Assembly (NCBI GenBank): GCA_964624145.1
Contig: CAZUXT010000002.1
Span: 62,001-126,000 of the forward strand
DNA from: WJMT01 sp964624145
GTDB taxonomy: Bacteria; Acidobacteriota; Aminicenantia; Aminicenantales; Aminicenantaceae
Reading direction: 5' to 3'
DNA length: 64,000 bases
Below are positions 8,782 to 16,749 of the stretch, one piece after another. The notes below the pieces were generated by a model that saw nothing but the letters and a program-made list of their open reading frames with translations, did no database searches and had not been told where the DNA came from. Every line of letters starts with the position of its first letter. The stretch's first letter is position 1. The position numbers were made by a program, and so were the translations under genes.

Positions 8782-9250
8782 AATCGGGATCGGGTATGAT
8801 ATCCATAGGCTTGTCCATGGAGAAGAGCTGTATTTGGGCGGAGTCAAAATCCCGTTTCCAAAAGGGCTTCTGGGTCATTCTGACGGAGACTGTTTGATCC
8901 ATGCCATAGTTGACGCTGTTTTGGGAGCGGCAGGAAAAGGAGATATAGGGACGTTTTTCCCTGACACGGATCCGGAGTATAAAAACATCTCCAGCAGGAA
9001 AATATTAAAGGACGTCATGGGAATGATGAAAACTCAGGGTTGGGAGATAGTAAATATTGACTCGATCATCATTGCAGAGGCACCGAGGATGGGGCCTTAT
9101 ATACCTGAGATGAAGAAGATCCTTTGCCCGGTTCTGGAGTTGAGTGAAGAAGACCTCGGGATAAAGGCCAAGACCAATGAGGGGACGGGAGAATTAGGCA
9201 GGGGGAATGCCATTGCAGCCTGGGCCGCTGCTTTTTTAAAAAAGCCCTGA
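8768..9250 (+). CDS. ispF: 2-C-methyl-D-erythritol 2,4-cyclodiphosphate synthase
   Basis: IspF cyclises CDP-ME 2-phosphate and is the next-but-one step after IspD. Metal ligands are visible in GYDIHRL and in LGHSDGD. FFPDTDPEYKN and the C-terminal KTNEGTGELGRG segment complete a 160-residue enzyme of normal size. The start is TTG at 8768 or the next TTG at 8771; both lie inside the end of ispD. Confidence 0.95.
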   Translation: MLKIKIGIGYDIHRLVHGEELYLGGVKIPFPKGLLGHSDGDCLIHAIVDAVLGAAGKGDIGTFFPDTDPEYKNISSRKILKDVMGMMKTQGWEIVNIDSIIIAEAPRMGPYIPEMKKILCPVLELSEEDLGIKAKTNEGTGELGRGNAIAAWAAAFLKKP

Positions 9251-9317
9251 ATCACACAGCCAGGAATATCCGTATGATAAGCATGGCAAAGGAACCTGAT
9301 TTATTAGAGGAGGCTTC

Positions 9318-10814
9318 ATGAAGAAAGTAAGAGTCCGCTTTGCGCCCAGTCCCACAGGATTCCTGCATGTCGGTAATGCGAGGACAGCCCTTTTTAACTG
9401 GCTTTTTGCCCGTCAGAATAAAGGAGTGTATATCTTAAGAGTTGAGGACACGGATATTAAAAGGTCTGAGCGAGAATACGAAGACAGATTGATAAAGGAC
9501 CTCCGGTGGCTAGGTCTGGATTGGGATGAAGGCCCGGATAAGGGAGGAGCCTACGGCCCTTACAGACAGTCACTGAGGGTCGATCAATACAACGCCCATG
9601 CACAAGCCCTTATCGAACAGGGCAAAGCCTACTATTGTTTTTGCAGCCCGGAGGAACTGAAAAAGGAAAGAGACAAAGCCCTTGCTATGGGAAAGACGCC
9701 GGTCTACAGCGGCCGGTGCCGCAGTCTTCCTATAAGGGAGTCCGAACAAAGAGTGAAGGCCGGGGAAAAGGCGGTTGTGAGGCTGCTCACTCCGGACAAA
9801 GGGACCCTGACTTTTCATGATATTGTTCGGGATTCCTTATCGTTTCAATTAGGGCTTATCGGTGACCCTGTGCTTATCCGGTCAAATGGGATTCCGTCCT
9901 ATAATTATGCGGTTGTGATAGATGATGCGCTTATGAAGATAAGCCATGTCATTAGGGGAGAAGACCATCTCATCAATACAGTGAAGCAGCTTCTTTTGTA
10001 TCAAGCCTTCGGATTCGATCCCCCACAGTTCGCTCATCTGTCAATGGTCATGGGAAAGGACAACACACGTCTCAGCAAGCGTCATGGAGCGACATCCGTC
10101 TCTCAATTCAGCCAGCAGGGCCTTCTTTCCTCGGCCCTTTTAAACTACCTGGCTCTCCTGGGATGGTCCCCGCCGGACGGCAGGGAGGTTCTGTCAAAAA
10201 ACGAACTCATTGAAGGTTTTGATCTCACAAAAGCAAGCCGGTCCGCTGCGATCTTTGACTATGACAAGCTCTATTGGATCAACCGGCAGCACATCAAGAT
10301 GCTTACGGATAAAGAGAAAGCTGAAAAGACCTTAGTGGAGCTCAAAAAGGCCGGCTATCTACCAGAGAACCTGAATCACAAACAATGGAATTGGCTGGAG
10401 AAGGCAGCCGCACCTCTGAGTGAAGGCATTAATACATTTTCTGATATCGCGGAAAAGTTCTCGGTTTTTTTTAAGTTTTCTCCGGACAGCATGACGGCTG
10501 AAGCCCGCAGAGTGTTGGGGACAGACTGCGGCAGGAAAGTCGTCACCGCTCTTGACGAGAAGCTGAACAGAGAAAAAGAAATTGATTTTGCCAGGCTTTC
10601 CGTGATCAGCCGTGACATTAAAAAAGATACCGGATGTAAAGGAAAGGATTTGTTCCACTCCCTCAGAGTGGCCCTGACAGCACAGATTTCAGGTCTTGAT
10701 TTGGATAAATTTATTCCTTTGGTGGAGGAAGGTTCACAATTGGATTTCCCGGTACCCATAAAGGGCTGTGCTCAAAGAGCGGCTGAAGTGTCGCGTTTTA
10801 TTCGCGGCACCTGA
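9318..10814 (+). CDS. gltX: Glutamate--tRNA ligase
   Basis: This 498-residue class I synthetase has the HIGH-type motif as SPTGFLHVGNARTALFNW and the KMSKS-type motif as RLSKRHG, plus the VEDTDIKRSE segment. A Cys-rich region (YYCFCSPEEL, later GRC) suggests the zinc site found in many GluRS. AGAGGAGG at 9306-9313 precedes the ATG. Its last 17 bases overlap the 3' end of the convergent transporter gene. Confidence 0.96.
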   Translation: MKKVRVRFAPSPTGFLHVGNARTALFNWLFARQNKGVYILRVEDTDIKRSEREYEDRLIKDLRWLGLDWDEGPDKGGAYGPYRQSLRVDQYNAHAQALIEQGKAYYCFCSPEELKKERDKALAMGKTPVYSGRCRSLPIRESEQRVKAGEKAVVRLLTPDKGTLTFHDIVRDSLSFQLGLIGDPVLIRSNGIPSYNYAVVIDDALMKISHVIRGEDHLINTVKQLLLYQAFGFDPPQFAHLSMVMGKDNTRLSKRHGATSVSQFSQQGLLSSALLNYLALLGWSPPDGREVLSKNELIEGFDLTKASRSAAIFDYDKLYWINRQHIKMLTDKEKAEKTLVELKKAGYLPENLNHKQWNWLEKAAAPLSEGINTFSDIAEKFSVFFKFSPDSMTAEARRVLGTDCGRKVVTALDEKLNREKEIDFARLSVISRDIKKDTGCKGKDLFHSLRVALTAQISGLDLDKFIPLVEEGSQLDFPVPIKGCAQRAAEVSRFIRGT

Positions 10815-12147
10815 GACCTGGTTTCAGGTTGACCCACCCGTTAAGGTGCGATACCAGGAAAAAGAGGAGCATGATAGCGAGGGAGGCGGCCATGGATTTC
10901 CAAAGCCCTAGTTTGGTGATCAGCATAGGGGAGAAGGCCGTTATAAACCCTCCCCCAAGGAATGGTTCGTAGATCATCTGTTTGAACCCGAACGCTTTAG
11001 CTGTATCCGTTTTGTAGAGAGGGTCTACGACACGAAGAAGCAGAAGCCCGACAGCCGTTACGCCCGTCTGCATCCCGAATTCTGTGATCCCCCGCTCAAA
11101 CCAGAAATTTCGAAACATACGCGGAGCCAGAAAGGCAGCACAGAATACCATCCATGTGATTCCCGTGGCCATGATGATTAAAAAGGGCCATAGATTGGCT
11201 ATGAACACATCCAGTTTTATGGTTGCGATGGCTGATAAAATCAGCACATCCAGGGAAAAACCGAGTATCCGGTCAAAGGTACTTTTATCATAATATTTGT
11301 CTATTTTAAATATTATTGAGATTTTTTGGACAATAAGGCCACCTATCATGGCCAGCGGGAACAGGGGGAATTTATCGAATTCCGAATGTATGGCCTGAAG
11401 GCCTGACAGGAAGGCCCAGCCTATGGCAATGGCGATCGCCACAATAGCAAAGTGAAGACTCAGAGGTTCGATAGCCTCTGAGGCGACAGTGGCCGTGGCG
11501 ATAGAGTATCTTTTGTCTTTTGGGATAAGGCCCTTTTTCTTGAACAGGGGGATTCCTTTTTTAATACTGAGATGGGTGCAGTGATCTTTGCGTATAGCGA
11601 TATTTATCAGGATCATTCCCCCGATGACAGCCGTGAGTATGCCCACGGTCGCAGACATAAGCGCCAGGTCCCCTCCTGCCGAAAATCCATAGCCTTTGAA
11701 AGCGTCTTTCATTCCGGCAGCCGTACCGTGGCCTCCTGAAAAACCGACCTCGACAATACAGGCAAAAAGCTGATGGACTTTGAACAGAGGAACAAGGATG
11801 AGCCCTGTGATCAGAAGTGCGATAAAATACTGCCCCACACCGGCGATGGCGCCAAAACAGAGCTGTGATCCGCCCGCATCCCATATTTTTCTTATACCGG
11901 GAATGTTCACACCAAGAAAAAGAGTGGCAAAAACGATATTGATGAGCGCTCCCGGAAGGGGGGACCAGTGTTGTATGACCCAGTCAGGGATAAGGGCCAA
12001 TCCATAGGGACCGCAGGCAAGGGCGATAAAACCGGCAATAATGGCTGAGGGCAGGAAAAGTGTCTGAAGAATTTTTATGTTGGCCCTGAGGATCTTGCCC
12101 AATAAGAGAAAGAGTGAGAGAATGCACAGGCTGAATAAGAAATTCAT
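10798..12147 (-). CDS. gltS: Sodium/glutamate symporter, GltS family
   Basis: A 449-residue polytopic membrane protein with about ten to twelve hydrophobic segments. The signature FSGGHGTAAGM near residue 150 matches the GltS re-entrant-loop motif (GGHGTAAG), and the second half repeats the fold. GltS imports glutamate with Na+. The ATG at 12147 has AGGAGG just upstream. It is convergent with gltX; both concern glutamate, though this may be chance. The family call is firm, but the exact substrate is inferred. Confidence 0.88.
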   Translation of the reverse strand: MNFLFSLCILSLFLLLGKILRANIKILQTLFLPSAIIAGFIALACGPYGLALIPDWVIQHWSPLPGALINIVFATLFLGVNIPGIRKIWDAGGSQLCFGAIAGVGQYFIALLITGLILVPLFKVHQLFACIVEVGFSGGHGTAAGMKDAFKGYGFSAGGDLALMSATVGILTAVIGGMILINIAIRKDHCTHLSIKKGIPLFKKKGLIPKDKRYSIATATVASEAIEPLSLHFAIVAIAIAIGWAFLSGLQAIHSEFDKFPLFPLAMIGGLIVQKISIIFKIDKYYDKSTFDRILGFSLDVLILSAIATIKLDVFIANLWPFLIIMATGITWMVFCAAFLAPRMFRNFWFERGITEFGMQTGVTAVGLLLLRVVDPLYKTDTAKAFGFKQMIYEPFLGGGFITAFSPMLITKLGLWKSMAASLAIMLLFFLVSHLNGWVNLKPGLRCRE

Positions 12148-12192
12148 ATACGAGCCTCCTAAAACAACTATTATTCGCCTGACCTATTCATA

Positions 12193-12311
12193 AAAAAAAT
12201 GGCGATGATCATTTTTTTGTTTTGCTTTCAAGGATATACATGTTTTTAACAAAAATGACAACTGAAAAAATATTTTTTTGTTGTCAATTTCATTTTAATC
12301 GCCATTTTTTT
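12193..12311. repeat. 14-bp perfect inverted repeat flanking the gltS promoter
   Basis: AAAAAAATGGCGAT at 12193-12206 is matched by ATCGCCATTTTTTT at 12298-12311. Together they bracket the promoter region, and the right arm runs into the dispersed repeat starting at 12303. It could be a pair of protein sites or the footprint of a mobile sequence. The rest of the gap between gltS and rlmB is explained by this element and the dispersed repeat. Confidence 0.5.
12233..12286 (-). promoter_or_regulatory. Promoter and overlapping inverted repeat upstream of gltS
   Basis: Reading the minus strand, TTGTCA (12261-12256) and TATATC (12238-12233) are 17 bases apart, a good sigma-70 arrangement. The -35 box is inside an inverted repeat, TGACAAC (12256-12262) and GTTGTCA (12280-12286), with an A/T-only core. 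That position would let a repressor block RNA polymerase. No regulator gene is adjacent. Confidence 0.5.
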
Positions 12312-12554
12312 ACCATTAAGGCAAGCCGATATGAAATTCAGATATGGCTTGTGCTCCCTTCAGATTTTTAACGCCATTCTTCGTACTGTGTTATCGGCTG
12401 CTGCGCAACTCCCCCCGTCCGTGGGTCAGACATGCTCACAGCTCGGCTTTGCCGAGTTCCCTCAAACAAAGCACTCAGAAGGCTAAATCTTCAATGTCGC
12501 TTCAGCCACACCTGAATTTCAGTTAGCTTTCTTCAATCTCGACTCGTTCATCAT
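12303..12554. repeat. Dispersed structured repeat, copy 1 (~250 bp)
   Basis: This stretch matches 16411-16659 over its whole length with scattered changes. Shared blocks include GGCAAGCCGATATGAAATTC, CCGTCCGTGGGTCAGACAT and GAAGGCTAAATCTTCAATGT. Inner ends carry an inverted repeat, ATGAAATTCAG (12331-12341) and CTGAATTTCA (12512-12521). A hairpin CTCGGC-TTT-GCCGAG lies at 12442-12456. No protein function is visible. It occupies most of the 477-bp gap between divergent gltS and rlmB. Confidence 0.85.
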
Positions 12555-12624
12555 CAAGGATAAAAAACGTAAAGTTTGATAACCGCGCCTTTTTAGTATA
12601 GATTAGATTTTAAGAGGAACGGCT

Positions 12625-13350
12625 GTGGATAAAATCGCAAGAATCCATCCTGTTTTGGAAACAATCAGGAACTCCCCAAAGCGGGTCCATAAAATCATGA
12701 TCCAGAGAGATATGAAGAAACACCCGTTTAAAGAAATCCTTTTACTGGCAAGAAAAGAAAATATCCCGGTGATATGGGCCCCAAAAAGAAGGTTGGACCG
12801 GGAAGACAGCCATCATCAGGGCATTGTTGCCTTTGTTTCTTCAAAAGAATTCACATCCCTTGATTCCCTGCTGTCTTCTTCCGGACTTCCTTTTTTTCTT
12901 CTTTTAGACCGGATCGAGGACCCTCAAAATCTGGGAGCTCTGGTGCGCACGGCCGAGGGAGCCGGAGTGGACGGGATCATCCTGCCTGAAAGGCATTCTG
13001 CCGGATTGACGACAGCCGTCCATACGGTTTCGGCAGGGGCGTTGGAACATGTGCATGTAACCAGGGTAAAAAATCTGGCCAGGACCATGGATGCGTTAAG
13101 GGAAAAAGAGATCTGGTTGGTTGGAGCTGAGGAGGGGGGCTCCAAATTCTGGTATGAATTCGACTACAATGTTCCTGTAGGCATCGTCATGGGTTCCGAA
13201 GGAAAAGGCCTCAGGCGCATCATCAAAGAAAAATGTGACGAAATACTCTCTATCCCTCTTTGGGGCGAGGTTCATTCATTGAATGTGGCTTCTGCGGCTT
13301 CTGTTTTTTTGTTTGAAGTGGTACGACAAAGAAAAGGGAAGGAAGATTGA
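12625..13350 (+). CDS. rlmB: 23S rRNA 2'-O-methyltransferase of the RlmB/TrmH (SpoU) family
   Basis: An N-terminal substrate-binding domain (about residues 1-80) precedes a SpoU knot domain. The three SpoU motifs are present: DPQNLGALVRTAEG, GSEGKGLRR and HSLNVASAAS. With 241 residues and this two-domain form it fits RlmB, which methylates G2251 of 23S rRNA, better than TrmH. It starts at GTG with AGAGGAA before it. A different rRNA or tRNA target cannot be excluded. Confidence 0.85.
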   Translation: MDKIARIHPVLETIRNSPKRVHKIMIQRDMKKHPFKEILLLARKENIPVIWAPKRRLDREDSHHQGIVAFVSSKEFTSLDSLLSSSGLPFFLLLDRIEDPQNLGALVRTAEGAGVDGIILPERHSAGLTTAVHTVSAGALEHVHVTRVKNLARTMDALREKEIWLVGAEEGGSKFWYEFDYNVPVGIVMGSEGKGLRRIIKEKCDEILSIPLWGEVHSLNVASAASVFLFEVVRQRKGKED

Positions 13351-13471
13351 TAGAGTCTTTATTGAATAAAATGCGCTTCCTCTGCGTATATCAGGATGGA
13401 AAGAGTAAGAAATGGCCGGAGAAAGCGCATTGGGACACATCCTTGTTATCCAGAAAACCGAGGTTCTGAAC

Positions 13472-14032
13472 ATGGATAAGGAAAAGGCCTCTGAGAAAGA
13501 TATTTTAACGGCGGTTGCCAGGGGAAACAAACAGGCCTATCAAAAAATCGTCACCCGATACAAAAGCACGGCTTACTATGTGGCACTGGGTTTTGTTAAA
13601 AATGTTCAGGATGCTCTGGATATTTCCCAGGATGCATTCATCCGCGCTTTTCGCAAGATAAAAAAATTTGATCAGAGCAAAGCTTTTTATCCCTGGTTTT
13701 ATACTATATTGAAGAACCTATGCCTGGACCATTTGAGAAAGCAGCGCAGGATGAGTGAGATTCCCATAGAAAGGATCCATGTGTTTGAAGATGAAAGCAG
13801 AAATCTGGAAATAAGGGATGTTCTCTGGAAGGGGATTGAAAGGCTTCCTCTGGTGCAGCGGGAGGTCATCCTACTGAAATATTTCCATCAGTATTCTTAT
13901 CAGGAGATTGCAGAGATCATACAAAAGCCCATGGGGACGGTCATGTCTTCTCTTTATTATGCCAAAATAAAATTAAGGAAAATCTTAACTCCTTATCTGA
14001 GAAGGGACACCAGTGAAGAAACGGAGAAATAA
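13472..14032 (+). CDS. ECF-type RNA polymerase sigma factor (first of three in the window)
   Basis: Region 2 shows the core-binding and -10 contact segment (VQDALDISQDAFIRAFRKI, then YPWFYTILKNLCLDHLRK). Region 4 ends with REVILLKYFHQYSYQEIAEII and a helix-turn-helix. I chose the ATG at 13472, whose product begins like typical ECF factors (GNKQAYQKIV near residue 18). The in-frame ATG at 13412 would add 20 unrelated residues. The gene is followed without a gap by an anti-sigma factor gene, the normal pairing. Confidence 0.92.
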   Translation: MDKEKASEKDILTAVARGNKQAYQKIVTRYKSTAYYVALGFVKNVQDALDISQDAFIRAFRKIKKFDQSKAFYPWFYTILKNLCLDHLRKQRRMSEIPIERIHVFEDESRNLEIRDVLWKGIERLPLVQREVILLKYFHQYSYQEIAEIIQKPMGTVMSSLYYAKIKLRKILTPYLRRDTSEETEK

Positions 14033-14479
14033 ATGAGACATGATGAGATAAAAAAAATGGTCTACCTTTACCATGACGGCGAGCTGGATGAAAAGGAGAA
14101 GAAAATCGTGGAGCAGCATATAGAAGAATGCCAGGAATGCAGGAAGGAGTTTGAAGAAATGAAAAAATTGGAGGAGGTTATGGATACCATGGAATTAAAA
14201 CAGCCATCCAAGGAAGCATGGGAGAAATATGAGTCATCGGTTTATAACCGCCTGGAAAGAAACATCGGATGGATATTCCTTTCCATTGGCGCTATGATTT
14301 TTCTTTTTTTTGGTGGTTATAAGTTGGTGGAGGGCCTTATCAAGGATCCCGGTATTCCGTTGATATTGAAGATAGGGATTCTGGCTGCCCTCATAGGTGT
14401 CGTGATTCTGGTTGTGTCTTTAGGGAGAGAACAGATTTTCTCTTACAAAAAAGAAAGGTATAAGGAGGTTAAGAAATGA
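14033..14479 (+). CDS. Membrane anti-sigma factor with zinc-finger (zf-HC2) domain
   Basis: The N-terminus carries the ZAS-type motif HIEECQEC (H-x3-C-x2-C) after a helix with HDGELDE, as in anti-sigma factors that hold ECF sigma factors. Two hydrophobic segments follow (about residues 78-98 and 108-128). It starts right after the sigma factor stop (TAA then ATG) and overlaps the next gene by ATGA. It likely binds the sigma factor just upstream and releases it on an envelope signal. Confidence 0.88.
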   Translation: MRHDEIKKMVYLYHDGELDEKEKKIVEQHIEECQECRKEFEEMKKLEEVMDTMELKQPSKEAWEKYESSVYNRLERNIGWIFLSIGAMIFLFFGGYKLVEGLIKDPGIPLILKIGILAALIGVVILVVSLGREQIFSYKKERYKEVKK

Positions 14480-14790
14480 TTTTGGTGAATACGGATGAAG
14501 TTCACGGGAAAAGGATCACAAAAGTCTACGGCCTTGTCCGGGGGAATACCATAAGAGCGCGCCATGTGGGCCGTGACATTAAAGCGGCTTTAAGAAATCT
14601 GGTAGGAGGAGAGATAACGGACTACACGAAAATGATGGCGGAATCAAGAGAGCAGGCTCTGGACCGCATGATCGAAGAAGCCGAACAATTAGGCGCCAAC
14701 GCAGTCGTTAACGTCCGGTTTACAACCTCGATGATTATGCAGAGCGCTTCTGAGATTCTAGCTTATGGTACGGCCGTTAAGGTCGAGTAG
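14476..14790 (+). CDS. YbjQ/UPF0145 family protein
   Basis: This 104-residue protein matches the YbjQ fold: VYGLVRGNTIRARHVGRDI, REQALDRMIEEAEQLGANAVVNVRF and a closing EILAYGTAVKV. Family members form pentamers and are called heavy-metal-binding from structure, but their role is unknown. The ATGA overlap ties its translation to the anti-sigma factor, so it is probably part of that stress operon. Confidence 0.9.
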   Translation: MILVNTDEVHGKRITKVYGLVRGNTIRARHVGRDIKAALRNLVGGEITDYTKMMAESREQALDRMIEEAEQLGANAVVNVRFTTSMIMQSASEILAYGTAVKVE

Positions 14791-14805
14791 GAGAAAAAAG
14801 GCCTG

Positions 14806-14913
14806 ATGTCTAAAAAGCTGGTCCTTATCCTGATCCTGATTGTGATTTTATCCTTGTTGTTGTTTGTTTCTTCCGGAATTTGTGGGCTGCAGTGGGCTCT
14901 AAAATTCATTTGA
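14806..14913 (+). CDS. Small predicted membrane protein (35 residues)
   Basis: A short frame encodes a basic start (MSKK) followed by about 20 hydrophobic residues and a short C-terminal tail (CGLQWALKFI). A purine-rich site (GAGAAAAAAGG) lies just upstream and the YbjQ stop is 15 bases away. Its position at the end of the sigma / anti-sigma / YbjQ operon suggests a single-helix accessory protein. Coding status rests only on this layout. Confidence 0.45.
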   Translation: MSKKLVLILILIVILSLLLFVSSGICGLQWALKFI

Positions 14914-14958
14914 TAAATACAACCTGCTTTTCTACAATGATTTAAAAAGGAGGTTTTC

Positions 14959-16398
14959 ATGAGAAAGAGGATAATTTTTGCCTTTCTGTTATTTGTTTTT
15001 CTGGGGATGACCTTTTTTTGTGCACGAGAAGCATTAGAACTAAAAAAGAGTGATGTGGTCGCGCTTCTTGAAAATATAAGTCAATCTCCCCTGGAAGTCG
15101 AGATAAAGGTCGAAGAATCCGGAATTAATATTGAACGGGGAAAAGGAAGGTCTCAATATCTGATAACTCTCATAAATCCTGAAGTCAATTTCAGTACAGC
15201 TGTTTACAAACACCTGGATATGGAGGTCCCTGAATTCAGAGTTCCCATAAATATGGAAAAAATGGTTATGGCCTATTCTCCTTCTAAAAAGCATCTCACG
15301 TTAAAATCTGTGGAGAAAATGAAATGCACCCTGGCGCTGTCAGAGCTGTTACCGGATCTTGAAGTTAAGGAAGCCGGAACGGATAACGAACAACCTGAGG
15401 TCATTTTTAATTACAGTCTGGAAAGCGCTGAGATGGAAGGATATGACCTTAGTTTCCTGATAGATGCCGGAGAAAAGAGCTTTGAGGATGTATTGACCGG
15501 ATTTATTTCTTCAAACAAAAACATGAAAGTAAGCGCTGACGGATTCGCAGCCGGGTTCGTGGTGAAGGGAGAGCAGGAGAAGACCATGGATGTTTCGATA
15601 AAAGACATGGAAAGCTCTTTCCAGTTTGAACCGGAAATGGTCAAAGCGTTTATCCAGAAACAGAATTCCGCAGAGATCCTCTCCGGTGTTCTTGAGAAAA
15701 AAGCGCCCCTGGTCGATGTGAACGCGTCTTTTAACGGGATGGATTTTGTACTGAGCTTACCGGAAAAGGAAATACAGGCAGGATATGAAGGAGCCGGCTT
15801 TTCCTATTCCTTGAAACCGTCGGAACAAGGCGGTGCATTTGATTTTGTGAGTGGATGGGACCTGAAAGGCATCCGCGCAGAGGGAATACCCGAACAGTAC
15901 AAAGTTCTGACCAAGTTGAATGAGATGGGATTCAAATTTTCCGTTGCAAACCTCTCGCCGGAATTTATCAGTGCCTATTTTGATTTGGTTAAAAAAGCGC
16001 AGTCAATGAGCGCAGCCGAAGACTCGGGTGCTCATCCGGATGTAATGACAGAAGGCTTTGACTTTATAAACAAATTCATTGAATCCAAACCTGTTATTAA
16101 GGTGTCCCTCTCGCCTTTAGATCACTTTTTAGGGAACATCGAAGCGCAGGGAGAGTTTCAGTTTATCCGCATGGGGCCTCCTGTAGGGAAAGCAGAGGCG
16201 AAGATATTGGATATCAATAAGATGGAACAAAATATCAAACAGAGCTTTCCTCCTGAGAAAGCAGAGGCTCTCTTGAAATGGATCAAACAGATGTTTGTTG
16301 TTGAGGACAGCGGCCAGGCAGTCATGGTCTTTGAACTCAAAGAGGAGGACACCGCTTGTTTCTATTTAAACGGAGAGAAATACCCTTACAGACGGTAA
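14959..16398 (+). CDS. Exported protein of unknown function
   Basis: The 479-residue protein starts with a clear secretion signal (basic MRKR, then a hydrophobic stretch ending near MTFFCAR). The Cys21 context is not a canonical lipobox, so lipid attachment is uncertain. The rest is mixed alpha/beta with several similar segments (for example KMVMAYSPSKKHLTL, then DVSIKDMESSFQFEPEMV), hinting at repeated beta domains as in periplasmic DUF945-like proteins. I do not recognise the family. AGGAGG precedes the ATG. The dispersed repeat copy 2 begins 12 bases after its stop. Confidence 0.7.
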   Translation: MRKRIIFAFLLFVFLGMTFFCAREALELKKSDVVALLENISQSPLEVEIKVEESGINIERGKGRSQYLITLINPEVNFSTAVYKHLDMEVPEFRVPINMEKMVMAYSPSKKHLTLKSVEKMKCTLALSELLPDLEVKEAGTDNEQPEVIFNYSLESAEMEGYDLSFLIDAGEKSFEDVLTGFISSNKNMKVSADGFAAGFVVKGEQEKTMDVSIKDMESSFQFEPEMVKAFIQKQNSAEILSGVLEKKAPLVDVNASFNGMDFVLSLPEKEIQAGYEGAGFSYSLKPSEQGGAFDFVSGWDLKGIRAEGIPEQYKVLTKLNEMGFKFSVANLSPEFISAYFDLVKKAQSMSAAEDSGAHPDVMTEGFDFINKFIESKPVIKVSLSPLDHFLGNIEAQGEFQFIRMGPPVGKAEAKILDINKMEQNIKQSFPPEKAEALLKWIKQMFVVEDSGQAVMVFELKEEDTACFYLNGEKYPYRR

Positions 16399-16410
16399 AG
16401 GCCGGAGGGG

Positions 16411-16659
16411 CATTTTTTACCTTACAGGCAAGCCGATATGAAATTCAGATATGGACTATGCTCCCTTCAGATTTTTAACGCCATTCTCCTTCATTTTTCT
16501 CGGCGCTTGCGTAACTCCCCCCGTCCGTGGGTCAGACATACTCAGCGTCCGGCTTCGCCGGATGCCCTCGAAAAGCCTCATCCGAAGGCTAAATCTTCAA
16601 TGTCGCCACGTCCACACCTGAATTTCATTAAGTTTAAGCAACCTCGGCTTGTTCATCAT
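16411..16659. repeat. Dispersed structured repeat, copy 2 (~250 bp)
   Basis: Second copy of the element at 12303-12554, in the same orientation. The inner inverted repeat is perfect here: ATGAAATTCAG (16438-16448) and CTGAATTTCAT (16618-16628). The hairpin is TCCGGC-TTC-GCCGGA (16548-16562). Compared with copy 1, two stem base pairs have changed on both sides while pairing is kept. It fills most of the 351-bp gap before the next gene. Confidence 0.85.
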
Positions 16660-16749
16660 ACAGGTTAATGGGTCTGTGAATTGCTGATTAGGCCTTGCGG
16701 GAAAAGCTGATTTGGGCTATATTAGAAAAAGAAAAAAGGAGATATAGGC

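Noticed and set aside
12344..16668. Matching small frames inside the two dispersed repeats (NSPRPWVRH shared)
   Set aside because: The frame is kept in both copies, but the changes follow hairpin pairing rather than protein conservation, and no ribosome site is present. A coding role is not fully excluded.
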